A stretch of 56,506 nt of DNA from an uncultured Pseudomonadota bacterium (GTDB lineage Bacteria > Pseudomonadota > Gammaproteobacteria > Steroidobacterales > Steroidobacteraceae): the NCBI GenBank assembly GCA_903884235.1, contig CAISEB010000026.1:1-56506 (forward strand). The letters run 5' to 3'. Shown here piece by piece: positions 26,584 to 37,287 of this stretch. Every line of letters starts with the position of its first letter. Position 1 is the first letter of the stretch. Under the pieces are notes generated by a model. That model was given only the letters and a program-made list of their open reading frames with translations, was not told the origin of the DNA and searched no databases. The position numbers were made by a program, and so were the translations under genes.

Positions 26584-27221
26584 CCAAAGGAACGGTGGAC
26601 CTACTCTCCCCTCATCGATGGACAGAGATATGCGCTGCCTTGGGCGTCTCCGGCATCACGGTCGACCACAACAAACTCCTCCGCGCGTGGGCCAGGCGAG
26701 ATCGTCGGTATCACACCCTCAAACACCTTTCTGCTTGCCTCCGTGAACTCGACGCCGCGCGGCATTTGGCAGAGCACCCTGCAGAGGTAGAACTCGCGCT
26801 ATGGTTTCATGATGCGGTATATCGAACGTGGCGCAGGGATAACGAAGCCCTTAGCGCGGCGTGGGCAGCACGTCTGCTGGCCAGGCGTGGCGCCCCGCCG
26901 GATGTTGTCGCCCGAATTTCCAACGTCATTCTGGCGACCAAGCCAGGGGACCACCATTTAACGGGCGATGCCGCCCTCATCGTCGACATCGACCTGTCAA
27001 TCCTCGGGCAACCGCCAGAAATCTACGACGAATTCGAACGCAATGTCAGGCGCGAGTACTGGTGGGTTCCATCGTGGCTCTATGCGCACACTCGCGGTCA
27101 GATTTTGAGGCATTTCCAAGCGCAACAAAAAATATATCGATTTGCGCTCTTTCTCGATCGGTATGAGGCGCCGGCTCGCGCGAATCTTGAGCGGGCGATT
27201 GCCGCGCTCGCCCAACAATAA
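26568..27221 (+). CDS. HD-domain protein (predicted metal-dependent phosphohydrolase)
   Basis: 217 aa from ATG 26568, which overlaps the abiEii end by 16 bp; a GTG at 26595 with AAAGGA just upstream is an alternative start. HD-superfamily residues are visible: the His in YHTLKHL, the His-Asp pair in ALWFHDAVY, and the later Asp in VDIDLSILG. This matches the small uncharacterised COG4339 group rather than a nucleotide cyclase effector. GC content appears lower toward its 3' end. The overlap suggests it is third in the abiE operon, although such HD proteins are not a standard AbiE component. Confidence 0.82.
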   Translation: MELGVTKGTVDLLSPHRWTEICAALGVSGITVDHNKLLRAWARRDRRYHTLKHLSACLRELDAARHLAEHPAEVELALWFHDAVYRTWRRDNEALSAAWAARLLARRGAPPDVVARISNVILATKPGDHHLTGDAALIVDIDLSILGQPPEIYDEFERNVRREYWWVPSWLYAHTRGQILRHFQAQQKIYRFALFLDRYEAPARANLERAIAALAQQ

Positions 27222-27235
27222 AGGTCAGTAGACCC

Positions 27236-28054
27236 ATGGGCAGCTCAGAAACTTCCGGCGCATGGCGACAGCGTCTATGGTCGAGGGTGCTACTGGCCCC
27301 CAGTTCGCGACGCCTCCGATGCGAGAAGCAGGAAGTTCAGGTCCCATATCGACATGGAGCGGTGCAGCTGTGGCATGAACGGAGCCCCGACGGAGAATCG
27401 ACACATGTAGATCCGCCTGAACTGCTCATCTTGCGATTGCTCGGCCGGCGGGGCCGCGCGGAACTTGCAACTCAAGATCCATCGAACCGCCTAAAGGGCG
27501 TTCGTGCTATTACATGGACGCTGAACCCTCCGGGATTCGGCGGAAGTTCAGGTCCCGTAACCGTCGCTGCCTATGTCGGCAGCGTGGTCGCCGCTTACGA
27601 TTTCTTGGCTGCCCGCTTCGCGGGCGTGCCAATTTGGGTGTACGGCAAGAGCATCGGCGGGACCGCGGCAATGTATCTCGCGGCCCATCGCCCAGTTTCT
27701 GCGCTGGTAGCAAAGAATTTGATTGATGTACCAGCCACAGTGCATTGACGCATCAGGCCGTGGGTGCCAAGAGCGATTGGAGACGTGATCGAGTCAAGCA
27801 TTCCAGCCGAATTTCGTCCGCGATTGTGGAGCCACCGCAGTCGCTGTCCCGCCCTTTTCGTGATCTCGACGGCTGATCGCCTGTCATGGCCGCACATGCA
27901 AGATGCGGTCGTCGCCAGTTACGCCGGTGTTGCGACCGTACTGCAGGTTGCAGGAACTCACGATGATCAGGCACTCGTTCCCAAAGACGAGGCTCGCTAT
28001 GCGTCAGCGATCAATTCGCTATGGAAGCAAGGCGGTAATAGGAACGCGCTGTAA
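27236..28054 (+). pseudogene. Alpha/beta hydrolase gene interrupted by one in-frame TGA
   Basis: The frame starting at 27236 runs to a TGA at 27746-27748 (after VPATVH) and continues in the same frame to 28054. The two halves make one alpha/beta hydrolase: nucleophile elbow YGKSIGG with its Ser in the first half, the acid ISTADRLSW and the catalytic His GTHDDQAL in the second. Without the second half the triad is incomplete. A single nonsense change is the simplest reading; nothing suggests selenocysteine. The stop could also be a sequencing error. It lies 14 bp after the HD gene. Confidence 0.75.
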
Positions 28055-28155
28055 CCATGGATGAAGTTCAGCAGTCGCCAGGCCCTTCGCAACGCGGGGA
28101 CAATTTCCACAATTCCGTGCGTGGGATTCTTGATCTACCCAGAGTTCGCCCCTGA

Positions 28156-28167
28156 ATTTGGCAGTAG
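28156..28167. repeat. 12-mer matching 25001-25012
   Basis: ATTTGGCAGTAG lies about 45 bp from the tRNA-Ser 3' end and mirrors the copies near the other end of the right element. The rest of 28055-28210 holds no gene that I can support. Confidence 0.4.
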
Positions 28168-28201
28168 CGCTCGAGGGGAATCGATAACACTATGATTTAT
28201 A

Positions 28202-28221
28202 AGATAAAATTGGCGGAGAGA
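28202..28221. repeat. Right direct repeat of the tRNA-Ser island (att at the tRNA)
   Basis: The sequence agataaaattggcggagaga equals 20762-20781 and overlaps the CCA end and acceptor stem of tRNA-Ser. Confidence 0.75.
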
Positions 28222-28300
28222 GAGGGATTCGAACCCTCGAAGGGATTACTCCCTTACACCCTTAGCAGGGGTGCGCCTTCGACCACTCGGCCATCTCTCC
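28211..28300 (-). tRNA. tRNA-Ser(GCT)
   Basis: 90 nt with an encoded CCA. The 5' GGAGAGA pairs with the 3' TCTCTCC, then discriminator G and CCA. The anticodon loop CTGCTAA gives anticodon GCT. The long variable arm (class II) is made by GTAAGGGAGTAATCCCTTC, and the T-arm is GAGGGTTCGAATCCCTC. It lies 75 bp downstream of csrA on the same strand, a gammaproteobacterial arrangement. The 3' end is the integration site of the adjoining islands and is restored intact. Confidence 0.97.
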
Positions 28301-28375
28301 GATCCCGCGCTCGCGGGAGGCCGCGATGATACTGGCTGGCATGAAGGCCGGTCAAAGCGATCTCGCGCCGGGGCT

Positions 28376-28606
28376 TCAGCCCCGGCCGTAGACATTCATG
28401 ATTTCGGCTTCGGACGCCGGGTCCGGTTCGACCTCGCCGGCCTCCTCGCGCTTGATGCGCTCGAAGATCTCCTCCCGGTGGACCGCCACGTCCCGCGGCG
28501 CGCTGACGCCGATCCGGACCTGGTTGCCCTTCACTCCAAGTACCGTGACGGTGACGTCCTCGCCGATCATCACGGTTTCTCCGACGCGACGCGTCAGGAT
28601 CAACAT
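28376..28606 (-). CDS. csrA: Carbon storage regulator CsrA/RsmA
   Basis: 76 aa. [22 protein letters not shown] is the strongly conserved N-terminus and VAVHREEI holds the RNA-contacting Arg near residue 44. The C-terminal tail ([19 protein letters not shown]) is longer than that of E. coli CsrA (61 aa). It acts as a dimer on GGA-containing mRNA leaders. The start has AAGGAG upstream. It lies between alaS (151 bp upstream) and tRNA-Ser, as in related genomes. The 151-bp gap is AT-richer and probably holds its promoter. Confidence 0.97.
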   Translation of the reverse strand: MLILTRRVGETVMIGEDVTVTVLGVKGNQVRIGVSAPRDVAVHREEIFERIKREEAGEVEPDPASEAEIMNVYGRG

Positions 28607-28757
28607 GGCACTCGCTCCTTACCGTCCTCGGTCCCTGAGTTCAACAACATTCAAACTCTAAGTCCACCGCGCGTCGGTGACCATGACATTTTCGTTAACT
28701 TCGCCGCTAAGTGTTTGTCCCAACGCGAATTACTCTTATCGCTCAGTGCGCCAGGCC

Positions 28758-31397
<2,640 letters not shown>

Positions 31398-31476
31398 AGG
31401 ACGCAAGGCCCGTTGGGGGCCGGCAGGGCGGCTGAAGGACTCGCGATTCTAGCGGGGCGGGCGCCGTTCGGGGACG

Positions 31477-32061
31477 CTATTCGGCCTCGTCGTCCATCCC
31501 GCCGTCGAGGGCATCCGCCTCGAGTTCGAGCCCGAGGTCCGGGTCGAACCCGGCGCCGAGCGCGTGGCGGACGTGGTCGCCCGCGAATCCACGCTGCAGC
31601 AGGAAGCGCACCTGGCGGGCCCGTTCGCGCGCATCCGCCGGGGGCGTGTCGCCAAAGCGCCGCCGCCGCAGGGCGGCCGCCCGCGCGAGCCATTCCGGCG
31701 ACCTGGCATCCACCGCCACCGTCACGAGGTCGGGCGCGACCCCCTGGCGGCGCAGTTCGAGCGCAATCCGGATCGGCCCCTGTCCCCGGGAAATCCGCCC
31801 TGCCACGGCGGAATCGACGTAGCGCTGGTCATTGACGAGCCGCTCGTCCTCGAGGGTCGTGACGGCGGCGTCCGCCGCATCCGGCGCGTAGCCGGCCTCG
31901 GCCAGCCGGCTCTTGAGCAGCCGCGCCGGGTAGTCACGCCGCGCGAGCAGGCCGATCGCCTTGCCGCGCGCGGCCTCCGGGCTGTCCGGACGATCGGGCG
32001 GCCGGGCGCCGCGACGGCGCCCGAACCGCCCCCCGCCGCCGGGCCCGCGGGCCGACGGCAC
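31477..32061 (-). CDS. recX: Regulatory protein RecX
   Basis: 194 aa. The three-helix RecX repeats are recognisable: AIGLLARRDYPARLLKSRLAEAGY, LVNDQRYVDSAVAGRISRGQGP and VRFLLQRGFAGDHVRHAL. An Arg/Gly/Pro-rich N-terminus and an acidic C-terminal tail extend the usual 150-residue core. RecX limits RecA filament growth. It follows recA by 7 bp, so the two are co-transcribed. Confidence 0.93.
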   Translation of the reverse strand: MPSARGPGGGGRFGRRRGARPPDRPDSPEAARGKAIGLLARRDYPARLLKSRLAEAGYAPDAADAAVTTLEDERLVNDQRYVDSAVAGRISRGQGPIRIALELRRQGVAPDLVTVAVDARSPEWLARAAALRRRRFGDTPPADARERARQVRFLLQRGFAGDHVRHALGAGFDPDLGLELEADALDGGMDDEAE

Positions 32062-32068
32062 GACCGCC

Positions 32069-33109
<1,041 letters not shown>

Positions 33110-33180
33110 CGCGGGGATTCCTTCTGAAAGTTGGACCAAATTATCTCATACGGGCCGCCGAGGACAGCGGCGAATCTGCT

Positions 33181-33732
33181 TCAAATCACGTGAAATCCAG
33201 CGCCGGCGCCGTGCGCTTCCCAGAGCGCGAGCGGTCGGTACGAGGAGCTGCCCGGCGCCGGTTGGGACTCGACGAGCGCGACCTGGCGCGCCGTCCACTC
33301 GAGCGCGACGGCGTGCGCCGGCGGCGGGCTGGCGACATTGCGCGCGATGGTCACGTGCGCGCGGAACGGCCGGGTGTCGGCGGCGATGCCATGGGCGGCG
33401 AGGCGTGCCAGCAACTCGTCACGAGCGTCGCCGAGCGCCGCCGGCGGATCGTCGGCGAGCAGCACGAGCGCACCGGAGGACCGCCACCACTCGACGCGGC
33501 CGAAGCGCAGTGTCGCGACGGGCCAGGCGATGGCGGTGCCGAGTCGCGCGAGCGCGCCGACGACGGCGGGCGCGACCGCGCCGATGAAGGCGAGCGTGAG
33601 GTGGAGGTGCTCGGCGAGCACGGCCCGACCGCCTACCGCCGCGACGAGCGGCGCGGCGGCGGCGGCAATACTCGCGCGCGCCTCGGCGTCGGGCCAGAGC
33701 GCGTAGTAGACCCGGTGCGTTGCGGCCCTCAC
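33181..33732 (-). CDS. thpR: RNA 2',3'-cyclic phosphodiesterase (2'-5' RNA ligase family)
   Basis: 183 aa from a GTG at 33732 that overlaps the pncC stop by 4 bp (GTGA). The two HxT motifs of the 2H phosphoesterase superfamily are present: [10 protein letters not shown] and FRAHVTIAR. Members open 2',3'-cyclic phosphates on RNA and can join tRNA halves in vitro; the in vivo role is uncertain. It is last of a yidB-pncC-thpR run of overlapping genes upstream of recA. Confidence 0.92.
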   Translation of the reverse strand: MRAATHRVYYALWPDAEARASIAAAAAPLVAAVGGRAVLAEHLHLTLAFIGAVAPAVVGALARLGTAIAWPVATLRFGRVEWWRSSGALVLLADDPPAALGDARDELLARLAAHGIAADTRPFRAHVTIARNVASPPPAHAVALEWTARQVALVESQPAPGSSSYRPLALWEAHGAGAGFHVI

Positions 33733-34229
33733 GTGGCGAGCGCCCCCTCGAGCGCCGCGCCCACCGCCTGGCGGCGCACCGCGTCGCGATCGCCGGCGAA
33801 GCGGTGCACGCGGGACGCGACCTGCACGCCGGTCGCGCTGCGCCACGCCCAGCCGATCCAGACGGTGCCGACCGGCTTCGCCGCGGTGCCGCCATCGGGA
33901 CCGGCGATCCCGGAGACCGCGACCGTGACGTCCGCGGGCGCACGCTCGAGCGCGCCGCGCGCCATCGCGCGCACGACCACCTCGCTGACCGCGCCGTGTT
34001 CGGCAAGGTCGCTGGCCGCGACGCCGAGCAGCATCCTCTTCGACTCGTTCGAATAGCAGACGAGGCCCGTGCCGAACCAGGCTGAGCTGCCCGGCACGTC
34101 GGTCAGCGCCTTGGCGATCCAGCCGCCGGTGCACGACTCCGCGGTCGCGATGCGCCGACCCGATGCGGCCAGGCGCGCGCCGAGGCGCTGCGCCAGAGCG
34201 ATGAGCTCGAGGTCACCGGGGACCGTCAC
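33729..34229 (-). CDS. pncC: CinA C-terminal-type nicotinamide-nucleotide amidase
   Basis: 166 aa from a GTG at 34229, overlapping the yidB-like stop by 4 bp. This is the stand-alone CinA C-terminal domain: [33 protein letters not shown] and KPVGTVWIG are all conserved. It deamidates nicotinamide mononucleotide in NAD recycling. Position near recA is the classical cinA context. No CinA N-terminal (molybdopterin-binding-like) domain is present. Confidence 0.94.
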   Translation of the reverse strand: MTVPGDLELIALAQRLGARLAASGRRIATAESCTGGWIAKALTDVPGSSAWFGTGLVCYSNESKRMLLGVAASDLAEHGAVSEVVVRAMARGALERAPADVTVAVSGIAGPDGGTAAKPVGTVWIGWAWRSATGVQVASRVHRFAGDRDAVRRQAVGAALEGALAT

Positions 34230-34654
34230 GCCGCACCCCGTCGGCGCCCGCCGAGCAGCAGCCGGCCGAGCCCCCACAGCGTGGCGAGCCGGCCGGTCGG
34301 GATCCGGCCGGCGGGCGTCAGGCCGTCGATCACCCGCGGCAACAGCTCGGCAAGGCTCGAAGCGAGGCGCGCGCGGTCCGTGCGACCGGCCCGCGCCATG
34401 GCCTCGAGCGAGGGCCCGAGCGCGCGATCGAGCTCCGCCGGCGTGACCGGCGCGTTCGGGCCGACGGCGACCCAGGACGCAAACCGCTCGCCAAGCCCCG
34501 CCCGGGCGAACGCCGACTCGAGTCCGGCCAGGCCGCCGAGGCCCGCCGCCCCATCGCCGCGCAGCAGCAGGACGGCGAGGTCTGCGACACCCGGGCTTGC
34601 CGGCGCGGGGCCGGCCGGTGGAACAGGGGATGTGGCGGAGGACTGTGTATCCAT
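34226..34654 (-). CDS. YidB family protein (DUF937)
   Basis: 142 aa. [45 protein letters not shown] and the later [16 protein letters not shown] match the YidB/DUF937 pattern (Gly/Leu-rich, GxGxNxPVxP). Function is unknown. The C-terminus ([13 protein letters not shown]) differs from most members. Stop overlaps pncC start (GTGA). ATG 34654 is 18 bp from a run of A residues that forms the terminator of the gene upstream, so transcription of this operon should start in the very short gap or by read-through. Confidence 0.8.
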   Translation of the reverse strand: MDTQSSATSPVPPAGPAPASPGVADLAVLLLRGDGAAGLGGLAGLESAFARAGLGERFASWVAVGPNAPVTPAELDRALGPSLEAMARAGRTDRARLASSLAELLPRVIDGLTPAGRIPTGRLATLWGLGRLLLGGRRRGAA

Positions 34655-34681
34655 ACAGTACAGAGTACCCCGGACCCGCCC

Positions 34682-34712
34682 GAAAAAAAAGCGCCCCGAG
34701 GCACCTCAGGGG
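34682..34712 (-). terminator. Rho-independent terminator of the ubiA-GT unit
   Basis: Read on the minus strand: CCCCTGAGG, TG, CCTCGGGG form a stem with one bulge, followed by GC and a run of eight T. The stop codon of the membrane glycosyltransferase (34706-34708) lies inside the hairpin. Confidence 0.85.
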
Positions 34713-36271
34713 TGGCGTGGTGCCCGGCAGGTCCAGACGCGCGGCGGGATCCGCCGCACCGGGGTGCAGGGCGGCGCCGCCATCCCCGGCACCGCGGCGC
34801 CGCCGCAGGCCGTAAAGCCCTGCGTGTAGCTGTCGCAGACCAGGTAGAGGACCGCGGCGCGCGGCGCCGCGGTGCGGGCGAGCAGCGCGAGCGCCCCGGC
34901 GAAGTCGCGGTCCGTGCCGCTGATCTCGAGTTCGCGCACCGGCCGGCGCGACCCGATCCGGAACAGGACGGCATCGTTCGAGGCGAGCAACGTCGTCGCC
35001 GGCTCCGCGGCGGGCGCGGCGAGCACCGCGGGATCCTGGTTCAGCTGCTGCCAGAACTCGGGGCCGGCGGCGCGCACGCCGGTGACGTCGTGGAGGGTCG
35101 TCACGACCAGGAACAGCACCAGCATCGCGGCGCCGGCCAGGCCGGCGCGCCGCAGGCGCGGCCCCGCGAGCGCCGACATCGCGATCGCGACGCCGAAGGC
35201 GAGCGCCCAGGTGTACTGCAGCGTGTTGCGCACGTCGATCTGGTTGCCCCACTCGTAGCGGCTGCGGGACAGCACCAGCAGCAGCGCTCCGCCGAACCCG
35301 TAGCCGGCGACGAGCGTCAGGAGTCCCTGGCCGCGCGCGTCGTCGCGCAATCGCCACCAGGCCGCGGCGAGCCCGAGCGCGAGCAGCGCGATGGCGGCGA
35401 TCGCGATCGCGGCCGGCAGTTGCTCGGTGAGCTGCCAGGGCACGCCGAGGTCGGTGATCGCGGCGAGCGCATAGTCGCCGACGTTCTCGAGCCAACCGCG
35501 CTGCGAAACCGGCATCGTGTACGGCTGCAGCTGCCCGAAGGTCGCCACGTTGTAGGACCACAGCGCCACGACCGGCCCGGCTGCGCCGGCGAGCCAGGGC
35601 ACCAGGGCGGCGACGCCGCGGCGCTGGCGCCATGCATCATGCGCCAGCGCGAGCAGCCCCGCGGCGAGCACCGCGAGGCCCGCGTTGCGGATGCCGTAGC
35701 AGGCGCCGGCCAGGCACCCGGCGAGGGCGAGCCAGCCCGGGCGCAGGCGCGCGGGCGCGCCGAGGAGTCCGAGGCCGCGCGCGAGCACGCCGAGCGCGAG
35801 CATCGCGACCGCGAGCGCGGTGACATCGGAATACGCGAGGTATTGCCAGCCGATCACGCCGGGCGTCGCCAGCGCGAACGCGCCGAGCAACGCGAGGCTT
35901 CGGTCCCGGAGCGCGCCACGAAACGCGAGCAGCAGCAGCAACGGCACCAGCGCCGCGGCCAGGCGGCCGGGCCAGAGCGACGCGGTCGTCGCATCGCCGG
36001 TGAGCGGCACGAACGCCGCGATGAGCAGCGGGAAGCCGGGCGGGAACAGGCGTTGCGGGATCCGGTCCTGGTCCGGGAACTCGAGATCCCACGGCGTCAC
36101 GCGCGGCCTGCCCCCGTGGTACAGCGTGTCGGCCATCTCGACGTACGAGGCGCTGTCGGCCGCGTAGGGATAGCGCACCGGCGCGAGCACCGCGTCGTAG
36201 AACGACACGAGCAGGATGCCGAACGCGAGGGCGGCGAGCACCCAGCGCCTGCCGTCGTGCGCCTCGCTCAC
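34706..36271 (-). CDS. Polytopic GT-C / PMT-like glycosyltransferase
   Basis: 521 aa from a GTG at 36271 overlapping the upstream prenyltransferase stop by 4 bp (GTGA). About 10-12 hydrophobic segments. The first periplasmic loop begins [18 protein letters not shown], with an Asp-containing motif as in GT-C enzymes of the PMT/ArnT type, which take sugars from polyprenyl-phosphate donors. A C-terminal periplasmic domain of about 110 residues contains Cys in LVCDS and FTACGG. It probably uses the lipid-linked pentose or related sugar made by the UbiA protein; acceptor unknown. Its stop codon lies in a terminator hairpin. Confidence 0.78.
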   Translation of the reverse strand: MSEAHDGRRWVLAALAFGILLVSFYDAVLAPVRYPYAADSASYVEMADTLYHGGRPRVTPWDLEFPDQDRIPQRLFPPGFPLLIAAFVPLTGDATTASLWPGRLAAALVPLLLLLAFRGALRDRSLALLGAFALATPGVIGWQYLAYSDVTALAVAMLALGVLARGLGLLGAPARLRPGWLALAGCLAGACYGIRNAGLAVLAAGLLALAHDAWRQRRGVAALVPWLAGAAGPVVALWSYNVATFGQLQPYTMPVSQRGWLENVGDYALAAITDLGVPWQLTEQLPAAIAIAAIALLALGLAAAWWRLRDDARGQGLLTLVAGYGFGGALLLVLSRSRYEWGNQIDVRNTLQYTWALAFGVAIAMSALAGPRLRRAGLAGAAMLVLFLVVTTLHDVTGVRAAGPEFWQQLNQDPAVLAAPAAEPATTLLASNDAVLFRIGSRRPVRELEISGTDRDFAGALALLARTAAPRAAVLYLVCDSYTQGFTACGGAAVPGMAAPPCTPVRRIPPRVWTCRAPRHP

Positions 36272-37212
36272 GGCCCGAACGGCGCGAGCGCCGCGCCCCA
36301 GACCAGCGCGATCGCCGCGAATGCCGCCCAGCTCGCGCGATCGCGCAGGCTGTAGACGAGCGGGTCGTGGTGCATGCGCCCGCGCGAGGTCTCGAGCCAG
36401 ATCCGTGCCAGCCAGAACCACAGCGCAGGACAGGCCAGCCAGAGACGTTCGTGGTGCGGGTACTTGAGCTGCGCCGGCGTCGAGTCGACGAACAGCGCCA
36501 GCACGAGCACCGAGACGACACCGGTCGAGATCCCGAAGGCGAGCAGCGCCGGCAGGTCGCGCCGCGCGTAGCCGCGTCCCGGCAGCAGGCGCTCGTGGTC
36601 GCCGCCGAAGGCCTCGAGCTCCGCGACGCGCTTGGCGAGCGACAGGCTGAGGAACAGGAACGCACCGAAGCTGAGCAGCCAGGCCGACAGCTCGACGCGG
36701 ATCGCGGCGGCGCCGGCGACGAGCCTGAGCGTCCACAGCCCGGCGAGGGCGACCACATCGACGATCGCATTGCGTTTCAACCGCCGCGTGTACAGCGTCG
36801 TCAGCGCGCCGTACACGAGCACGGTCGCGAGGAACTCCGCGCCGACGAGGGTCGCGATCGCGAGGCCCGCCACCACCAGCAGGCCCGTCACGAGGAGCGC
36901 CGCGGTCGTGCCGATCACCCCCGAGGCGAGCGGCCGGTGCCGCTTGGCGTGGTGCTCGCGGTCGTGCTCGAGGTCGGCGAGGTCGTTGAGCACGTAGGTC
37001 GCCGACGCCACCAGCGACAGCGACAGGAAGCCGAGCCCGAGCGCCAGGAGCGCCCCCGGCCTCGCCCAGGCCTGCGCGGTCAGGAACGGCACGCCGAGCA
37101 GTGCGTTCTTGGTCCAGTGGTGCACCCGCAGCAGCCGCAGCCACGGGTGCCGGCCGGACGGCCGGGCGACCCCGTCGGGCACGGGCGTCGGGATGGCGGG
37201 GGAGTCGGGCAT
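36268..37212 (-). CDS. UbiA-family prenyltransferase, polyprenyl-phosphate phosphoribosyltransferase-like
   Basis: 314 aa, 8-9 transmembrane helices. The first Asp-rich motif is N-D-x-x-D-x-x-x-D-x-x-H-x-x-K-x-x-R-P-L-A-x-G (from NDLADLEHD), the form seen in decaprenyl-phosphate phosphoribose synthase rather than in UbiA, MenA or heme-O synthases. The second region, YTRRLKRNAIVDVVALAG, also fits. It would attach phosphoribose from PRPP to polyprenyl phosphate. It is coupled to the next gene (GTGA). The pair lies between yidB and the divergent mutS. No phosphatase or epimerase partners (DprE type) adjoin it. Confidence 0.8.
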   Translation of the reverse strand: MPDSPAIPTPVPDGVARPSGRHPWLRLLRVHHWTKNALLGVPFLTAQAWARPGALLALGLGFLSLSLVASATYVLNDLADLEHDREHHAKRHRPLASGVIGTTAALLVTGLLVVAGLAIATLVGAEFLATVLVYGALTTLYTRRLKRNAIVDVVALAGLWTLRLVAGAAAIRVELSAWLLSFGAFLFLSLSLAKRVAELEAFGGDHERLLPGRGYARRDLPALLAFGISTGVVSVLVLALFVDSTPAQLKYPHHERLWLACPALWFWLARIWLETSRGRMHHDPLVYSLRDRASWAAFAAIALVWGAALAPFGP

Positions 37213-37287
37213 GCGGCTCCGGGGCCGCGCGGGGCGCGGGCTCGTGGATAATGCGCCGTCAGTATTCCACGAAGCCGCCGCCGCCGC

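Larger units (their letters stand above)
20762..28234. mobile_element. Two tandem integrative elements at tRNA-Ser(GCT)
   Basis: Three same-orientation copies of the tRNA-Ser 3' end divide the region: 20771-20781 (part of a 20-bp repeat from 20762), 24897-24920, and the tRNA itself at 28211-28234. The left element (about 20.77-24.90 kb) has fic, a Cys-rich secreted protein, a second fic and a truncated integrase 107 bp from the middle copy. The right element (about 24.90-28.21 kb) has abiEi, abiEii, an HD-domain gene and a broken hydrolase, but no integrase. The region has AT-rich intergenic parts unlike the core. Cargo of Fic and AbiE type is usual for defence or stability islands. Excision ability is doubtful because the only integrase is a remnant. 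Confidence 0.75.

Noticed and set aside
27746..27748. TGA in the alpha/beta hydrolase as a selenocysteine codon
   Set aside because: It lies away from the active site, no selenocysteine stem-loop is apparent after it, and the family does not use selenium.
33110..33184. LexA box upstream of recA
   Set aside because: No CTG-N10-CAG or obvious alternative palindrome; only a -10-like GATAAT.
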